Positions 1-8,304 of a DNA stretch of 42,142 nucleotides are shown in pieces; positions within the stretch are counted from its first letter, which is position 1, and each line of letters opens with the position of its first letter. Source of the DNA: an uncultured Bacteroidales bacterium (GTDB taxonomy: Bacteria; Bacteroidota; Bacteroidia; Bacteroidales; Paludibacteraceae); contig CACZVM010000015.1 of the NCBI GenBank assembly GCA_902784585.1, positions 1 through 42,142 on the forward strand, in the 5' to 3' direction. The translations under genes and the position numbers were made by a program. The notes beneath the pieces are model-generated. The model was not told where the DNA came from, did no database searches, and saw only the letters and a list, made by a program, of their open reading frames with translations.

Positions 1-61
1 TAGACGCGTTGGTCTCAAACACCAATGGGAAACCGTGCCGGTTCGATCCCGGCCCTGGGTA
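1..61 (+). tRNA. tRNA-Leu (anticodon CAA), 3' part, cut by window edge
   Basis: The anticodon stem TTGGT/ACCAA (9-13, 21-25) encloses loop CTCAAAC with anticodon CAA at 16-18. A short class II variable arm follows (26-36), then the T arm GCCGG-TTCGATC-CCGGC (37-53), the acceptor 3' strand CCTGGGT and discriminator A61. The long variable arm and A73 fit leucine. CCA is not encoded (CTA follows). The 5' acceptor and D arm lie outside the window. rpsU starts 22 nt downstream with no terminator between, so the two are probably co-transcribed. Confidence 0.85.
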
Positions 62-82
62 CTACGAAAGGAGGTGTATGCA

Positions 83-277
83 ATGATTATCGTTCCTGTA
101 AAAGAAGGTGAGAACATCGAGCGCGCAATTAAGAAATTCAAACGCAAATTCGATAAGACGGGTGTCGTAAAAGAGCTCCGTCGTCGTCAACAATTCGACA
201 AACCGAGTGAGTTGAAACGAGTTAAGATGGCACATGCGAAATATGTGCAGTCGTTGCACGCTCACGACGATATGTAA
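83..277 (+). CDS. rpsU: 30S ribosomal protein S21
   Basis: A 64-aa basic protein of the small ribosomal subunit, where S21 acts near the mRNA 5' end during initiation. It starts MIIVPVKEGENIERA and carries the family's Arg/Lys-rich core (KFKRKFDKTGVVKELRRRQ) followed by a helix. The ATG at 83 is chosen over an upstream in-frame ATG at 35 because the latter lies inside the tRNA, and a strong AAAGGAGGT at 67-75 sits at the right distance. Such a strong Shine-Dalgarno is rare in Bacteroidetes, whose 16S anti-SD is thought to be blocked by ribosomal proteins including S21. A good SD on rpsU itself fits the autoregulation proposed for this gene. Length is normal for the family. Confidence 0.95.
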   Translation: MIIVPVKEGENIERAIKKFKRKFDKTGVVKELRRRQQFDKPSELKRVKMAHAKYVQSLHAHDDM

Positions 278-282
278 TTTCT

Positions 283-966
283 ATGTTAAGTAGAAGTACA
301 GCCCTTTTGGGCGAAAAAAGTATGGCACTGCTGCAAAGCAAACGTGTCATACTTTTTGGTATCGGCGGTGTTGGTTCGTGGTGCGCCGAGGCGTTGATCC
401 GAACCGGTCTGCGCCACCTGACCATCGTGGACGACGACATCGTTCAGTCTTCCAATATCAATCGCCAGCTACCTGCCCTACCGGCCACATTAGGACGTCC
501 GAAGGTGGAGGTTCTGCGCGAACGCCTGCTGGCCATCAACCCGGAGGCAGAGATCATCGCTATACAAGCGCGCTACACAGCCGAGACAGCCGCTGACTTC
601 TCTCTGGCCGAATACGATTATATCATCGACGCCATCGATTCGGTGGCAGAAAAGACAGACCTTATTATTCGCGCATCGCGCGCACGCGGTGCACGTGTAT
701 TCAGCAGTATGGGTGCCGCCCTGCGGCTTGACCCGACGCAGGTACGCACGGCAGAGCTGTTTGATGTCAAGGGCGATGCGCTGGCCAAGGCGGTGAGGGC
801 ACGGATGAAGAAGCTGGATCTCCATCCCTCTAAAAAAATCCGCTGCGTCTATTCGGAGGAACAGGCACAGCGATGTGAGACAAGAGGTAGCTTGATGCAG
901 GTGACAGCCGTCTTCGGTTGCACCTTAGCGTCGCTTGTGACGAAAGACCTTCTTAGCCGGGCGTGA
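283..966 (+). CDS. tcdA: tRNA threonylcarbamoyladenosine dehydratase (TcdA, E1-like)
   Basis: A ThiF/E1-superfamily protein that uses ATP to cyclise t6A37 in ANN-decoding tRNAs to ct6A. The 227-aa sequence shows the Rossmann nucleotide-binding loop GIGGVGS (residues 26-32), the acidic strand TIVDDDIV followed by SNINRQ (the family's adenylate-contacting Asn-Arg-Gln), and the YDYIIDAIDSVAEK segment typical of the YgdL/CsdL branch rather than ThiF or MoeB. It starts 5 nt after rpsU, so a tRNA gene, a ribosomal protein and a tRNA-modification enzyme form one transcription unit. Its last 42 nt overlap the convergent DEAD-box gene. An internal Met at residue 14 is an alternative start. Confidence 0.9.
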   Translation: MLSRSTALLGEKSMALLQSKRVILFGIGGVGSWCAEALIRTGLRHLTIVDDDIVQSSNINRQLPALPATLGRPKVEVLRERLLAINPEAEIIAIQARYTAETAADFSLAEYDYIIDAIDSVAEKTDLIIRASRARGARVFSSMGAALRLDPTQVRTAELFDVKGDALAKAVRARMKKLDLHPSKKIRCVYSEEQAQRCETRGSLMQVTAVFGCTLASLVTKDLLSRA

Positions 967-2148
967 GCCACGGCCGTTACGAGAGGGCTTGCGATATTTA
1001 TCTTCCTGAGGCGCTTCGCCCAAGACTTCGGGCAGAGGCAGTCGCTCAATATCTTTCTTTAGGAACTGCTCGATGCGCGTCCAGTAGCGTGCATCTTCAG
1101 GTGCGACGAAGGTCACCGCTTCGCCGCTGTTCTCCGCCCTAGCAGTGCGACCGATACGATGGACATAATCTTCCGGATCATGCGGTACGTCGTAGTTGAT
1201 CACCAGCGGCACATCGGTCACGTCAATACCGCGCGAGACGACATCGGTGGCCACGAGCACACCCACCTTCCCATTGCGGAAGTCGAGCATCACCTGGTCG
1301 CGCTCACTCTGCTCCAGATCGCTGTGCATCGCCCGCGCATCTATCTTGAGTGTACGCAGCGTACGCGCCAACTCCTTTACCTTCTGCTTCTTACCGGCAA
1401 AGAGGATCACTTTCTTCAGGTCGCGCCCTTGCAACATCAGTTGCACCATTCCCGGTTTCTGGGCCTCGTAGAGATGCGCACACATCTGATGGATGGTCTC
1501 AGGCGGACGGGAGACGGCTATCTGCACCTCTACAGGATGATGCATGATAGCCTTGGCCATCTGACGTATCTTAGGCGGCATTGTAGCGGAGAACATGATC
1601 GTTTGCCTATCCTTAGGCAAGCGCCGCACGATCGTCATGATGTCGTCGTAGAAGCCCATATCCAACATGCGGTCGGCCTCGTCGAGGATGAAATATTTGA
1701 CGCCGGAGAAATCCACATCGTATATGTTCATCTGCGCCAGCAGTCGGCCGGGCGTAGCGATGACGATGTCAGCACCTTTCTGCAGGCCTGTCACCTGATT
1801 GCCCCACGCACTGTTGTCCTTACCGCCGTAGATGGCTACGCTGGAGAAGGGCACATAGAAACCAAAGCCCTCCATCTGCTGGTCGATCTGCTGCGCCAGT
1901 TCGCGCGTCGGCGCCATGATGATAGCGTTCAGCTTGTCGGGATCATGGTCGTCGTAGGCCAGATTCGTCAATAGCGGCAATATATACGCCGCCGTCTTGC
2001 CGGTACCCGTCTGCGCACACGATATGACATCATGGCCCTCCAATATAACCGGAATCGTCTCTGCCTGCACGGGGGTACACTCATCGAAATGCATGTCCCA
2101 CAATGCATCCAACACTTCGTCCGATAATGCTAATTCGTCGAAATACAT
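925..2148 (-). CDS. DEAD-box ATP-dependent RNA helicase (RhlE-like)
   Basis: A 407-aa helicase with a complete motif set: Q motif (TPVQAETIP), Walker A AQTGTGKT (45-52), PTRELA (80-85), ATPGRLL (131-137), DEAD (156-159), SAT (187-189), the TDVVSRGID region and HRIGRTAR (330-337). The C-terminus is a short Lys/Arg-rich tail (GRGSRPAKKVFRHKRR) of the kind that anchors RhlE-type helicases to structured RNA. A role in ribosome assembly or RNA decay follows from the family; the exact substrate cannot be read. It is last in a minus-strand operon, 16 nt after the epimerase gene, and its 3' end overlaps tcdA by 42 nt. Confidence 0.93.
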   Translation of the reverse strand: MYFDELALSDEVLDALWDMHFDECTPVQAETIPVILEGHDVISCAQTGTGKTAAYILPLLTNLAYDDHDPDKLNAIIMAPTRELAQQIDQQMEGFGFYVPFSSVAIYGGKDNSAWGNQVTGLQKGADIVIATPGRLLAQMNIYDVDFSGVKYFILDEADRMLDMGFYDDIMTIVRRLPKDRQTIMFSATMPPKIRQMAKAIMHHPVEVQIAVSRPPETIHQMCAHLYEAQKPGMVQLMLQGRDLKKVILFAGKKQKVKELARTLRTLKIDARAMHSDLEQSERDQVMLDFRNGKVGVLVATDVVSRGIDVTDVPLVINYDVPHDPEDYVHRIGRTARAENSGEAVTFVAPEDARYWTRIEQFLKKDIERLPLPEVLGEAPQEDKYRKPSRNGRGSRPAKKVFRHKRR

Positions 2149-2164
2149 CTCTACACGCTACACC

Positions 2165-3679
2165 TTACTTTTCCCAGCCCTCAAACACTTCGGGTCCATA
2201 GACATTATCTTCCGTAGCCTCATGGAGCGGCGACCATAGCTGTGCGAAGAATGGATTACGCTTCGCCTCCTGGTCCCAAGCCCACGGACGCTGTTGTGCC
2301 TGAGGCGCATGAGCGTACGGATACGGGAAGCAGTCGGGGCACCAATGGCCACCCAAGAGAATCAGTCGGCGCGATGCTCGGAATGTATGGCCCTGCGCGC
2401 ACTGCCATGTGTCGTTGCCCAGATACTTACCGCCACGGAAAGCAGCTGCTTTCTGCAGTTCCTTATCGGTCAGTTCGTCCACATTCTTCTTCTCGTCGTA
2501 GCCATGGTCAAGCAGCACCGGAGTCTCGCTATTGTGGCTGACATCAAAATGCTTCCAGTCGGGTATAGCCTTGTAGGCCTCGAGCGAACCGTAATAAGCA
2601 TGGATACGCGGGGTGACATTATTCTTGATCCACCATTGCGTGCCATGCTCTTTGCTGTTGGCCATAAACCACATCGCGGCTTTCACGCAATGTGGGAAGA
2701 GTTTGGCTATACGGGTCTTGGCGGCGAACTTGATACCACCGGGCAGGGACTCTGCCTTGGCCATCCGGGCGAAATACTCCTTGACCGGCACATTCGCGCG
2801 GAAGTGGAGCATGTTCTCCAATTTATCGCCATCGATATACCACATGCCATGGAAATTGCGGGTGGTAAACCAGTTGGCATTGAATATCTGCTCGGGTTTG
2901 GGGCAGCCGATGCACTCCAGCAGGAGGCACTCGAACTCATAGTTAGACAGTCGGTACTCTGCGCCGGAACCGATATTATAATAGTTGCGCCAGAACTCAG
3001 CCGGCACTTCGGGGCGGCATACACGCTCCAAGAGGCGTCCGCTGTCCTCTACGGTAGCCCACTCCAGCACGCCACGGATAGGCACATGGAACATGATGGG
3101 GTCGTAGTTCTTCAATATAGCGGGATAGAGAATACCCGACTGACGCAGCGAGGCCCAAGTCTTAATGCCCGAGTCGGTGATGATCCGTTCAGCCAGTACC
3201 TTGGTCAGTCCGTAATGGTCGTAAGCAGACACACAGATAGGATCACCTGCACGGCCCCAGTGGAGTGGTTCGCGACGGTCACCCATCTGCGCTACCGAAC
3301 CTACATACACCACCTTGGGTTGACGGTCTTCCGGCTGCGCCAGCACAGCCTTGGTCACATACTCAGCTGCGGTGATATTTGTGCGGAGCGTAGCCTTGGG
3401 ACGATAGTCGGCCTGCGGCGAGACCATGCCGCCCACATGCAGCACGATGTCGGCACCGGTGACCCCACGGAGGATGTCGTCGTAATTGGTCAGGTCGCCC
3501 CAGATGACGGTTAACGACGGATAGTTAGCAGTCAGGGGAGCAAGCAGTTCCTTGTTCTTCTTGCTCGGCCGTGCGAGAATACGGAGATCATACTTATCCG
3601 GAAAACGCAAGATCTCCATCATACCTGCGTATCCCATTGTACCGGTGGCACCGGTCAGAAAAACAGTTGTCTTAGTCAT
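2165..3679 (-). CDS. NAD-dependent epimerase/dehydratase with C-terminal Cys-rich extension
   Basis: An extended-SDR protein. The NAD(P)-binding loop GATGTMG lies at the N-terminus (FLTGATGTMGYAG), and the active-site Tyr/Lys pair is probably in YDHYGLTK. About 330 residues form the epimerase fold. Beyond that is a further ~170 residues ending in a segment with two Cys pairs (WQCAQGH and HWCPDC), which looks like a small zinc ribbon. The 504-aa length is well above the ~310-350 aa of ordinary sugar epimerases. No sugar substrate can be assigned. It lies between the antiporter gene (16 nt) and the helicase gene (16 nt), so it is almost certainly co-transcribed with both. Confidence 0.8.
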   Translation of the reverse strand: MTKTTVFLTGATGTMGYAGMMEILRFPDKYDLRILARPSKKNKELLAPLTANYPSLTVIWGDLTNYDDILRGVTGADIVLHVGGMVSPQADYRPKATLRTNITAAEYVTKAVLAQPEDRQPKVVYVGSVAQMGDRREPLHWGRAGDPICVSAYDHYGLTKVLAERIITDSGIKTWASLRQSGILYPAILKNYDPIMFHVPIRGVLEWATVEDSGRLLERVCRPEVPAEFWRNYYNIGSGAEYRLSNYEFECLLLECIGCPKPEQIFNANWFTTRNFHGMWYIDGDKLENMLHFRANVPVKEYFARMAKAESLPGGIKFAAKTRIAKLFPHCVKAAMWFMANSKEHGTQWWIKNNVTPRIHAYYGSLEAYKAIPDWKHFDVSHNSETPVLLDHGYDEKKNVDELTDKELQKAAAFRGGKYLGNDTWQCAQGHTFRASRRLILLGGHWCPDCFPYPYAHAPQAQQRPWAWDQEAKRNPFFAQLWSPLHEATEDNVYGPEVFEGWEK

Positions 3680-3695
3680 TATGCCAGTTGATTAA

Positions 3696-5306
3696 TTATT
3701 TCTTTTGCATCCAGCGGGTCATCTTGAGCCAGCGCGCCTTCATCTTAGCCCGCATCTCTTCGCGCCATTGCGCCTCCTCTTCAGCTTCGTTAGTCAACTG
3801 ACGGTAGGCCGCATCAGCATCATGATCGGTGATGACGAGCAGTTGGTCGCCCGTCTGCAGTTCGCTTATTCCGGTAGGCACGAAGAAATCCTCGCCTCTG
3901 CGCACCATGATGATGAGTGTATGTGGAGGCATCTTCAGTTCGCGCAACTTACAGCCGCTGATGAGCATCTCTTCGGTCACCGCTATCTCGTGTGCCGAAG
4001 ATTGTATCTCATCGGGCAGGTCCATGTCGAAGTGAAGCAGCCGTTTCGTTTCGTCAGGCGGCGTGGCCATGTTGAGCCGTTCGGCCACCAGCGTAAGCGT
4101 GGTACCCTGCGCCAGGAGCGAAACGATGGTGCAGAGGAAGACCACATTGAAGATGATATCCGCAGCAGGCACCCCTTGTGCCTTGCACATGATGGCGAAG
4201 ATAATCGGCACAGCGCCCTTGAGTCCCACCCAGCTCAGCATCAGCTTGTCGCGTGTATGGTAGCGCTTGAACGGATGCATACAGAGGAAGACGGCTGCTG
4301 GTCGCGATATACCGATCGTCACCAGACTGATGATGAGGCAGGGCAACCACACATTGAGCCGCAGCAACTCCGCCGGATGAACCATCAGACCGAGCATGAG
4401 GAACATTACCAACTGGCTGAGCCAAGTCAGACCGTTGAAGAAGGCCTTGGTCTGCCGCTTACGCGTGAACTTGTTGTTGCCGATGATCAGGCCGCCCACA
4501 TAGACCGCCAGATACGTATTACCCTGCAGATAATAGGTAGCTGCAAAGATGAAGATACAGGCGGCCAGCACCATGATGGGATAGAGTGCCTCGTTGGCCA
4601 GCGCCACACGGCGCATCAGCAACACCAGTCCCTCACCCAAGGCAAAGCCGAGTGCCGTACCCATCACCAACTGAACGATGATCGTACGGAAGATAGGGAA
4701 CACCTCCACTTCGCCGGGAATACCGCATAAGCCGTTCGTCGTCAGGACGATGCCGATGAAGGTAGTGGTCAGCACATAGGCCATCGGGTCGTTGGCACCC
4801 GACTCCAGTTCGAGCAACGGACGAAGGTCGTGCTTGAGGCCTATATGGCGGGTGCGCATGATAGAGAACACGCTGGCTGAGTCGGTACTGGACATCGTAG
4901 CCGCTATCAGCAGCGCCATCCAGATAGAAACCGAAGCCACCGCATTGAGCCAACCGAAGATGAAATAGATCGTCACTCCCGTCAGCAGACAGGTGATGAG
5001 TACGCCTATCGTAGCCAGCGTGACGCCCGGTGCCATCACCGACTTGATGTCGCTCAGGCGGGTGTCCATGCCGCCGGAAAAGAGGATGATACAAAGCGCA
5101 ACGGTACTGAGCGCCTGCGCACTCTCGGTATCGATACGCACACCTACTCCGCCGAAGACAGCACTCATGCCGTCCGAGCCGAACAGCATTCCCACCGTCA
5201 GAAACAGCAGCAGGGCCGGTACGCCGAACTTATAGCCGATCTTGTCGGCTATGATGCTCACGAAAAACAGCAGCGAGAGGGTCAGCAGAACAAACTCAAC
5301 TTCCAT
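3696..5306 (-). CDS. CPA1-family K+(Na+)/H+ antiporter, NhaP2/CvrA type
   Basis: A 536-aa inner-membrane protein with about twelve hydrophobic segments across residues 1-400, followed by a cytoplasmic RCK_C (TrkA-C) domain from about 410 to 490 (EMLISGCKLRELKMPPHTLI, then a pattern ending TGDQLLVITDH). This arrangement is characteristic of the NhaP2/CvrA antiporters, which expel K+ (or Na+) in exchange for protons. Segments such as LLELESGANDPMAYVL and WVGLKGAVPIIFA contain the family's conserved acidic ion-binding and pore-helix positions. It is third in the operon, 10 nt downstream of the thioredoxin gene. The ion preference is inferred from the family only. Confidence 0.88.
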   Translation of the reverse strand: MEVEFVLLTLSLLFFVSIIADKIGYKFGVPALLLFLTVGMLFGSDGMSAVFGGVGVRIDTESAQALSTVALCIILFSGGMDTRLSDIKSVMAPGVTLATIGVLITCLLTGVTIYFIFGWLNAVASVSIWMALLIAATMSSTDSASVFSIMRTRHIGLKHDLRPLLELESGANDPMAYVLTTTFIGIVLTTNGLCGIPGEVEVFPIFRTIIVQLVMGTALGFALGEGLVLLMRRVALANEALYPIMVLAACIFIFAATYYLQGNTYLAVYVGGLIIGNNKFTRKRQTKAFFNGLTWLSQLVMFLMLGLMVHPAELLRLNVWLPCLIISLVTIGISRPAAVFLCMHPFKRYHTRDKLMLSWVGLKGAVPIIFAIMCKAQGVPAADIIFNVVFLCTIVSLLAQGTTLTLVAERLNMATPPDETKRLLHFDMDLPDEIQSSAHEIAVTEEMLISGCKLRELKMPPHTLIIMVRRGEDFFVPTGISELQTGDQLLVITDHDADAAYRQLTNEAEEEAQWREEMRAKMKARWLKMTRWMQKK

Positions 5307-5316
5307 CGTGGATCAC

Positions 5317-5754
5317 TTATTTGGATTGAGCAGATTGCTTGCCCAGCAGAAACTCATCGATGATACGTACTATCTCCTCCTTGGGATAGAGGCCCTTGAG
5401 CAACATCGGTTTGCCCTGAACGGGAATATACATCACCTGCGGAATACTGCTGATATTGAATATATACGCCAGTTCGCGCTCACGCTCGGTGTCCGCCTTG
5501 TAGAACACCACTTCGCCGCAATAGGTCTGGCTCAGTTCGTCCATGATAGGCGCCAACCGCTTGCACGGGCCACACCAGGTAGTATAGAAATCGATGATAC
5601 AAGGTTTGTCGCCCTCGTATTTCCACTCGCGGTTGTGACGATAGTCGAAGATACGCTGGCAGAACTGCTCTGTCGTCAGATAAACCACATCTTCCGCCCA
5701 TAGAGGCAAGACAAGACAGGTCAAAAGGAATATAGCGAACAATCGTTTGGTCAT
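5317..5754 (-). CDS. Secreted thioredoxin-fold protein
   Basis: A 145-aa thioredoxin preceded by a Sec signal peptide (MTKRLFAIFLLTCLVLPLWA, cleavage near residue 20), so it acts in the periplasm. The active site WCGPC is at 60-64 and the cis-proline loop is SIPQVMY. The CGPC dipeptide is that of classical reducing thioredoxins. In the periplasm it could reduce or exchange disulfides, but it needs an electron donor that is not visible here. It is 5 nt after the outer-membrane protein gene and 10 nt before the antiporter, within the operon. The partner is unknown. Confidence 0.88.
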   Translation of the reverse strand: MTKRLFAIFLLTCLVLPLWAEDVVYLTTEQFCQRIFDYRHNREWKYEGDKPCIIDFYTTWCGPCKRLAPIMDELSQTYCGEVVFYKADTERERELAYIFNISSIPQVMYIPVQGKPMLLKGLYPKEEIVRIIDEFLLGKQSAQSK

Positions 5755-5759
5755 ATCGT

Positions 5760-6527
5760 TTAGAGTCTAAAGCTTACACTGATGTTCCATCCCCACTCCC
5801 ACATATGCTGTCCGGGTGTACGCGGATGGCGCACGAGGTTGTTGAGGCCGAAGTCGTAACCTGCCTCAAGACGATAGCGGTCCCACTCTATACCGCCGCC
5901 TAGTCCCCACTGGATGCTGGCACGCAAGAGTTCGTCGCTCATGCGGTCGTACGACTCGACAGGTATGTTCTGCGCGATCACCCACTCGCGAGTGGCATCA
6001 CTCAGATCCGCCTCGATATGATCTTTCTCCACCAGACCTATATGCAGTTGCGGACCGGTATAGAAGAAGAGATTGAGTTTGCGCCAGAGGGGCACCGTGT
6101 AGAAACAGCGCAGAGGGATCGTCAGACGATGGGAGAGCACATTATGGCGGATCACCTCCACCTGGGTGTTCTCTTCGCTCTGGCTACGGAAATGCTGCTG
6201 ATAGTCGCCCGTGAGGATCGTATAGAGTAATCCCGTCTCCAGGCCGAAATGTAGGGGCAGCACAAAGGTGAACGTAGCCCCCACACGCGCACCATTCAGG
6301 TACATATCCGGGAAACTGAGGTTCTTCGAGTGCTGCCAGCCCTGTACGAAGCCGGCCTCGATACGATACTCCACGTGGAAATGATAGGGCTCCTCCACCT
6401 TCTGCTTGCGCGTCGGGTCGAAGAAAGAGTTGTCGGCTATCAGCAGATCGGGTTTGCGCACGTCGTCCGCAAGCACGCATGTAGCGCTCACGCACGCGAG
6501 CATAACAACCAAAAATATCTTTTTCAT
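5760..6527 (-). CDS. Outer-membrane beta-barrel protein (porin-family-like)
   Basis: A 255-aa exported protein. The start at 6527 (MKKIFLVVMLACVSATCVLA) is preferred over one 26 codons upstream, because it gives a canonical signal peptide and lies downstream of a clear promoter. The mature part alternates amphipathic strands and turns (FHVEYRIEAGFVQGW, GLETGLLYTIL, LFFYTGPQLHIGLVE, YRLEAGYDFGLNNL) and ends in an aromatic-terminated strand (GWNISVSFRL), typical of small Bacteroidetes outer-membrane barrels of the OMP_b-brl type. It heads the five-gene operon. No ligand or transport function can be assigned. Confidence 0.75.
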   Translation of the reverse strand: MKKIFLVVMLACVSATCVLADDVRKPDLLIADNSFFDPTRKQKVEEPYHFHVEYRIEAGFVQGWQHSKNLSFPDMYLNGARVGATFTFVLPLHFGLETGLLYTILTGDYQQHFRSQSEENTQVEVIRHNVLSHRLTIPLRCFYTVPLWRKLNLFFYTGPQLHIGLVEKDHIEADLSDATREWVIAQNIPVESYDRMSDELLRASIQWGLGGGIEWDRYRLEAGYDFGLNNLVRHPRTPGQHMWEWGWNISVSFRL

Positions 6528-6563
6528 AGAACTAATCATCGCATGTAGCATGCAAATATCGCG

Positions 6564-6594
6564 CAAAAGTACAAAAAAAAATGCACATACACAA
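6564..6594 (-). promoter_or_regulatory. Promoter of the five-gene minus operon
   Basis: Read on the minus strand, the -7 element is TACTTTTG (6564-6571), with TTG at 6592-6594 and 20 nt between. It lies 37 nt upstream of the chosen outer-membrane-protein start. Confidence 0.65.
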
Positions 6595-6610
6595 CTTTTT
6601 TTCAAAAAAA

Positions 6611-6642
6611 TTTGGTCAATTCAAAAAAAAGCAGTACTTTTG
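6611..6642 (+). promoter_or_regulatory. Promoter of tRNA-Glu (and probably rpsT)
   Basis: TTTG at 6611-6614, a 20-nt A-rich spacer and TACTTTTG at 6635-6642. The whole block, including GCAG before the -7 and CACGCTTTTTC after it, is almost identical to the rplS promoter at 31481-31512. Confidence 0.8.
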
Positions 6643-6719
6643 CACGCTTTTTCGTCGGACCGCATAGTGATGCCCTTTCCGGCGGAGGCCGGTTTTCCCG
6701 ATTGACGGGAACACCTCCG

Positions 6720-6791
6720 GGTGCCATCGTATAACGGTTAGTACTCAAGATTTTCATTCTTGCAATAGGGGTTCGATTCCCCTTGGCACTA
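6720..6791 (+). tRNA. tRNA-Glu (anticodon TTC)
   Basis: A 72-nt cloverleaf. The acceptor is GGTGCCA/TGGCACT with a G1-U72 pair. The anticodon arm CAAGA-TTTTCAT-TCTTG carries TTC, and the T arm is AGGGG-TTCGATT-CCCCT, with discriminator A at 6791. CCA is not encoded. It is preceded by a 77-nt GC-rich leader with short inverted repeats (6660-6719) that may be trimmed during maturation. Confidence 0.9.
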
Positions 6792-6864
6792 CTACCGCGG
6801 TCTTCTTTCTTGCACACAAACTCAAGCCCAGCTTGATTAAAGATGCAAGCAACAAGCCCGCTCT

Positions 6865-6888
6865 CCCCAAAAATTAAAATTTTCGGGG
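6865..6888 (+). terminator. Hairpin between tRNA-Glu and rpsT
   Basis: CCCCAAAAATT-AA-AATTTTCGGGG forms an 11-bp stem with one mismatch. There is no following T tract, so it could be a weak terminator or a processing site. The rest of the 6792-7019 interval shows no gene. Confidence 0.35.
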
Positions 6889-6966
6889 ACCCCAAGATAA
6901 ATGACCTTCCCTAAAGTCACGTCCCGAGGCTAATCCTCTCAAGGCCGAAGGATAGTATTAAAACCG

Positions 6967-7002
6967 CTGGAAGCTGAAGGCTGATGGCTGAGAGCTGATA
7001 GC
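6967..7002 (+). repeat. Heptamer repeat array, GCTGATG type
   Basis: Degenerate tandem units of about 7 nt built on GGCTGATG/GAGCTGA, directly upstream of rpsT. The same unit family is found in frame in birA, ldcA and murI. Confidence 0.6.
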
Positions 7003-7019
7003 AAAAAACAACAAACAAG

Positions 7020-7274
7020 ATGGCAAATCACAAATCATCTTTGAAGCGTATCCGCCAGACGGCCGCACGCAAAGAGCACAACCACTATTATGCAAAGACC
7101 GCACGCAACGCTGTGCGCGACCTGCGTAAGGCTACCGACAAAGCTGCAGCAGCTGCTGCTCTGCCCAAGGTAAGTTCGATGCTGGACAAGCTGGCTAAAC
7201 GTAACATCATCCACAACAACAAGGCTGCTAACCTCAAATCGAAGTTGGCTCGCATGGTGAATAAAATGGCCTAA
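7020..7274 (+). CDS. rpsT: 30S ribosomal protein S20
   Basis: An 84-aa, strongly basic, Ala/Lys-rich helical protein that binds 16S rRNA early in small-subunit assembly. The N-terminus [13 protein letters not shown] and the [11 protein letters not shown]-type end are diagnostic. The length is normal. A strong intrinsic terminator follows. No promoter of its own is visible between tRNA-Glu and this gene, so transcription probably comes from 6611-6642. Confidence 0.96.
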   Translation: MANHKSSLKRIRQTAARKEHNHYYAKTARNAVRDLRKATDKAAAAAALPKVSSMLDKLAKRNIIHNNKAANLKSKLARMVNKMA

Positions 7275-7302
7275 GTTGCTACGTTGGATATGCAAAACAG
7301 GG

Positions 7303-7331
7303 AAAAGTGACCGAAAAAGTCACTTTTTTTT
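7303..7331 (+). terminator. Intrinsic terminator of rpsT
   Basis: AAAAGTGAC (7303-7311) pairs with GTCACTTTT (7319-7327) around a 7-nt loop, followed by a run of T. Confidence 0.9.
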
Positions 7332-7360
7332 GTGTATATAAATATTTTTTACTACTTTTG
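7329..7360 (+). promoter_or_regulatory. Promoter of the AraC-type regulator
   Basis: TTTG at 7329-7332, 20 nt, then TACTTTTG at 7353-7360, 25 nt before the ATG at 7386. The -33 box overlaps the T tract of the rpsT terminator. Confidence 0.7.
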
Positions 7361-7385
7361 CGGCAAAATTAGTACAATTATTAAG

Positions 7386-8231
7386 ATGAAAGAGAAGAAC
7401 ATTCCTATTGTTGACTGTCCGTACGGCGACTATATGATCGGTGATGCCAGTGGCAAACTGATGAACGAATACGGAAGATACCCGTGTAAGATCAGTTGCG
7501 GTGTGTACGCATTTGTAGTACAAGGCACTGCGCGCGCGACGATCAACGTGACCGACTATGAGTTCAAGCAGAATGATGTGCTGCTGCTGGAGCCGAGCAG
7601 CTTCCTCTTCATCCGTGAGTGCTCGGAGGACGCGCTGGTATATTGGATCGTCTTCGGCAGCAAATTTCTGGAGAAGAACACCGTGAACAACCGCATGTCG
7701 CTCACGTCGCTGCAGCTACACTCGCCCAAGATCAGTGTGAATGATGAGCAGGCGGCGGTACTCTGTTCGTTCTATGATACGATGATCAAAGCACTGAACA
7801 CCCGTCCGTCGATGCTGGACAGCGAGAAGATGGTACATATCTTCAACCTGCTGCAGACCAGTTATGCCAAGCATGCACACGATCAGGCCGAATATCTGCT
7901 CAAGCCGCTGGACCGCAAGACGGAGATCTATCAGGACTACTGCGATCTTGTGCTGAAGCATTATCAGGAATGGCACCACGTGAGCGAATATGCCGATGCG
8001 CTGCGTATCACGCTGCCGCACCTCTGCTCTACCATCAAATCGGTAGGCAACCGCACCGCAGGCGACATCATCATCGAGGCCATACTGACCGACGCGAAGT
8101 CGCAACTGAAGATCACTTCGCTGCAGATCAAAGAGATTGCCCTGAGTCTGGGTTTCGACAATGTAGCCTTCTTCAATCGCTTCTTCAAGAGCCACGTAGG
8201 CATGACGCCGAAGGCTTATCGAAATGCGTGA
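7386..8231 (+). CDS. AraC-family transcriptional regulator
   Basis: A 281-aa protein with an N-terminal cupin-like sensing half (about residues 10-140) and a C-terminal double helix-turn-helix of the HTH_18 type. The second HTH reads LQIKEIALSLGFDNVAFFNRF and is followed by the family signature KSHVGMTPKAYR. The ATG at 7386 is preferred to an in-frame ATG at 7332, because the latter lies upstream of the -7 element at 7353-7360. The effector and target genes are unknown. It is monocistronic, bounded by its own promoter and a bidirectional terminator shared with rfbB. Confidence 0.9.
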   Translation: MKEKNIPIVDCPYGDYMIGDASGKLMNEYGRYPCKISCGVYAFVVQGTARATINVTDYEFKQNDVLLLEPSSFLFIRECSEDALVYWIVFGSKFLEKNTVNNRMSLTSLQLHSPKISVNDEQAAVLCSFYDTMIKALNTRPSMLDSEKMVHIFNLLQTSYAKHAHDQAEYLLKPLDRKTEIYQDYCDLVLKHYQEWHHVSEYADALRITLPHLCSTIKSVGNRTAGDIIIEAILTDAKSQLKITSLQIKEIALSLGFDNVAFFNRFFKSHVGMTPKAYRNA

Positions 8232-8272
8232 CGCGTTTCGATAGTTTAGAGTTTAGAGATTAGAGTTTAAAG

Positions 8273-8304
8273 AATTAAGGACGCCGTTCAGCGTCCTTAA
8301 TTTT
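8273..8304. terminator. Bidirectional terminator between the AraC regulator and rfbB
   Basis: AATTAAGGACGC and GCGTCCTTAATT form a 12-bp stem around a 6-nt loop, with A runs on one side and T runs on the other. It serves the + strand regulator and the minus strand rfbB. Confidence 0.88.

Noticed and set aside
2294-3514. 406-codon open frame antisense to the epimerase gene
   Set aside because: It runs opposite a clear epimerase with intact motifs, has no promoter or recognisable domain, and its residues mirror the sense codons.
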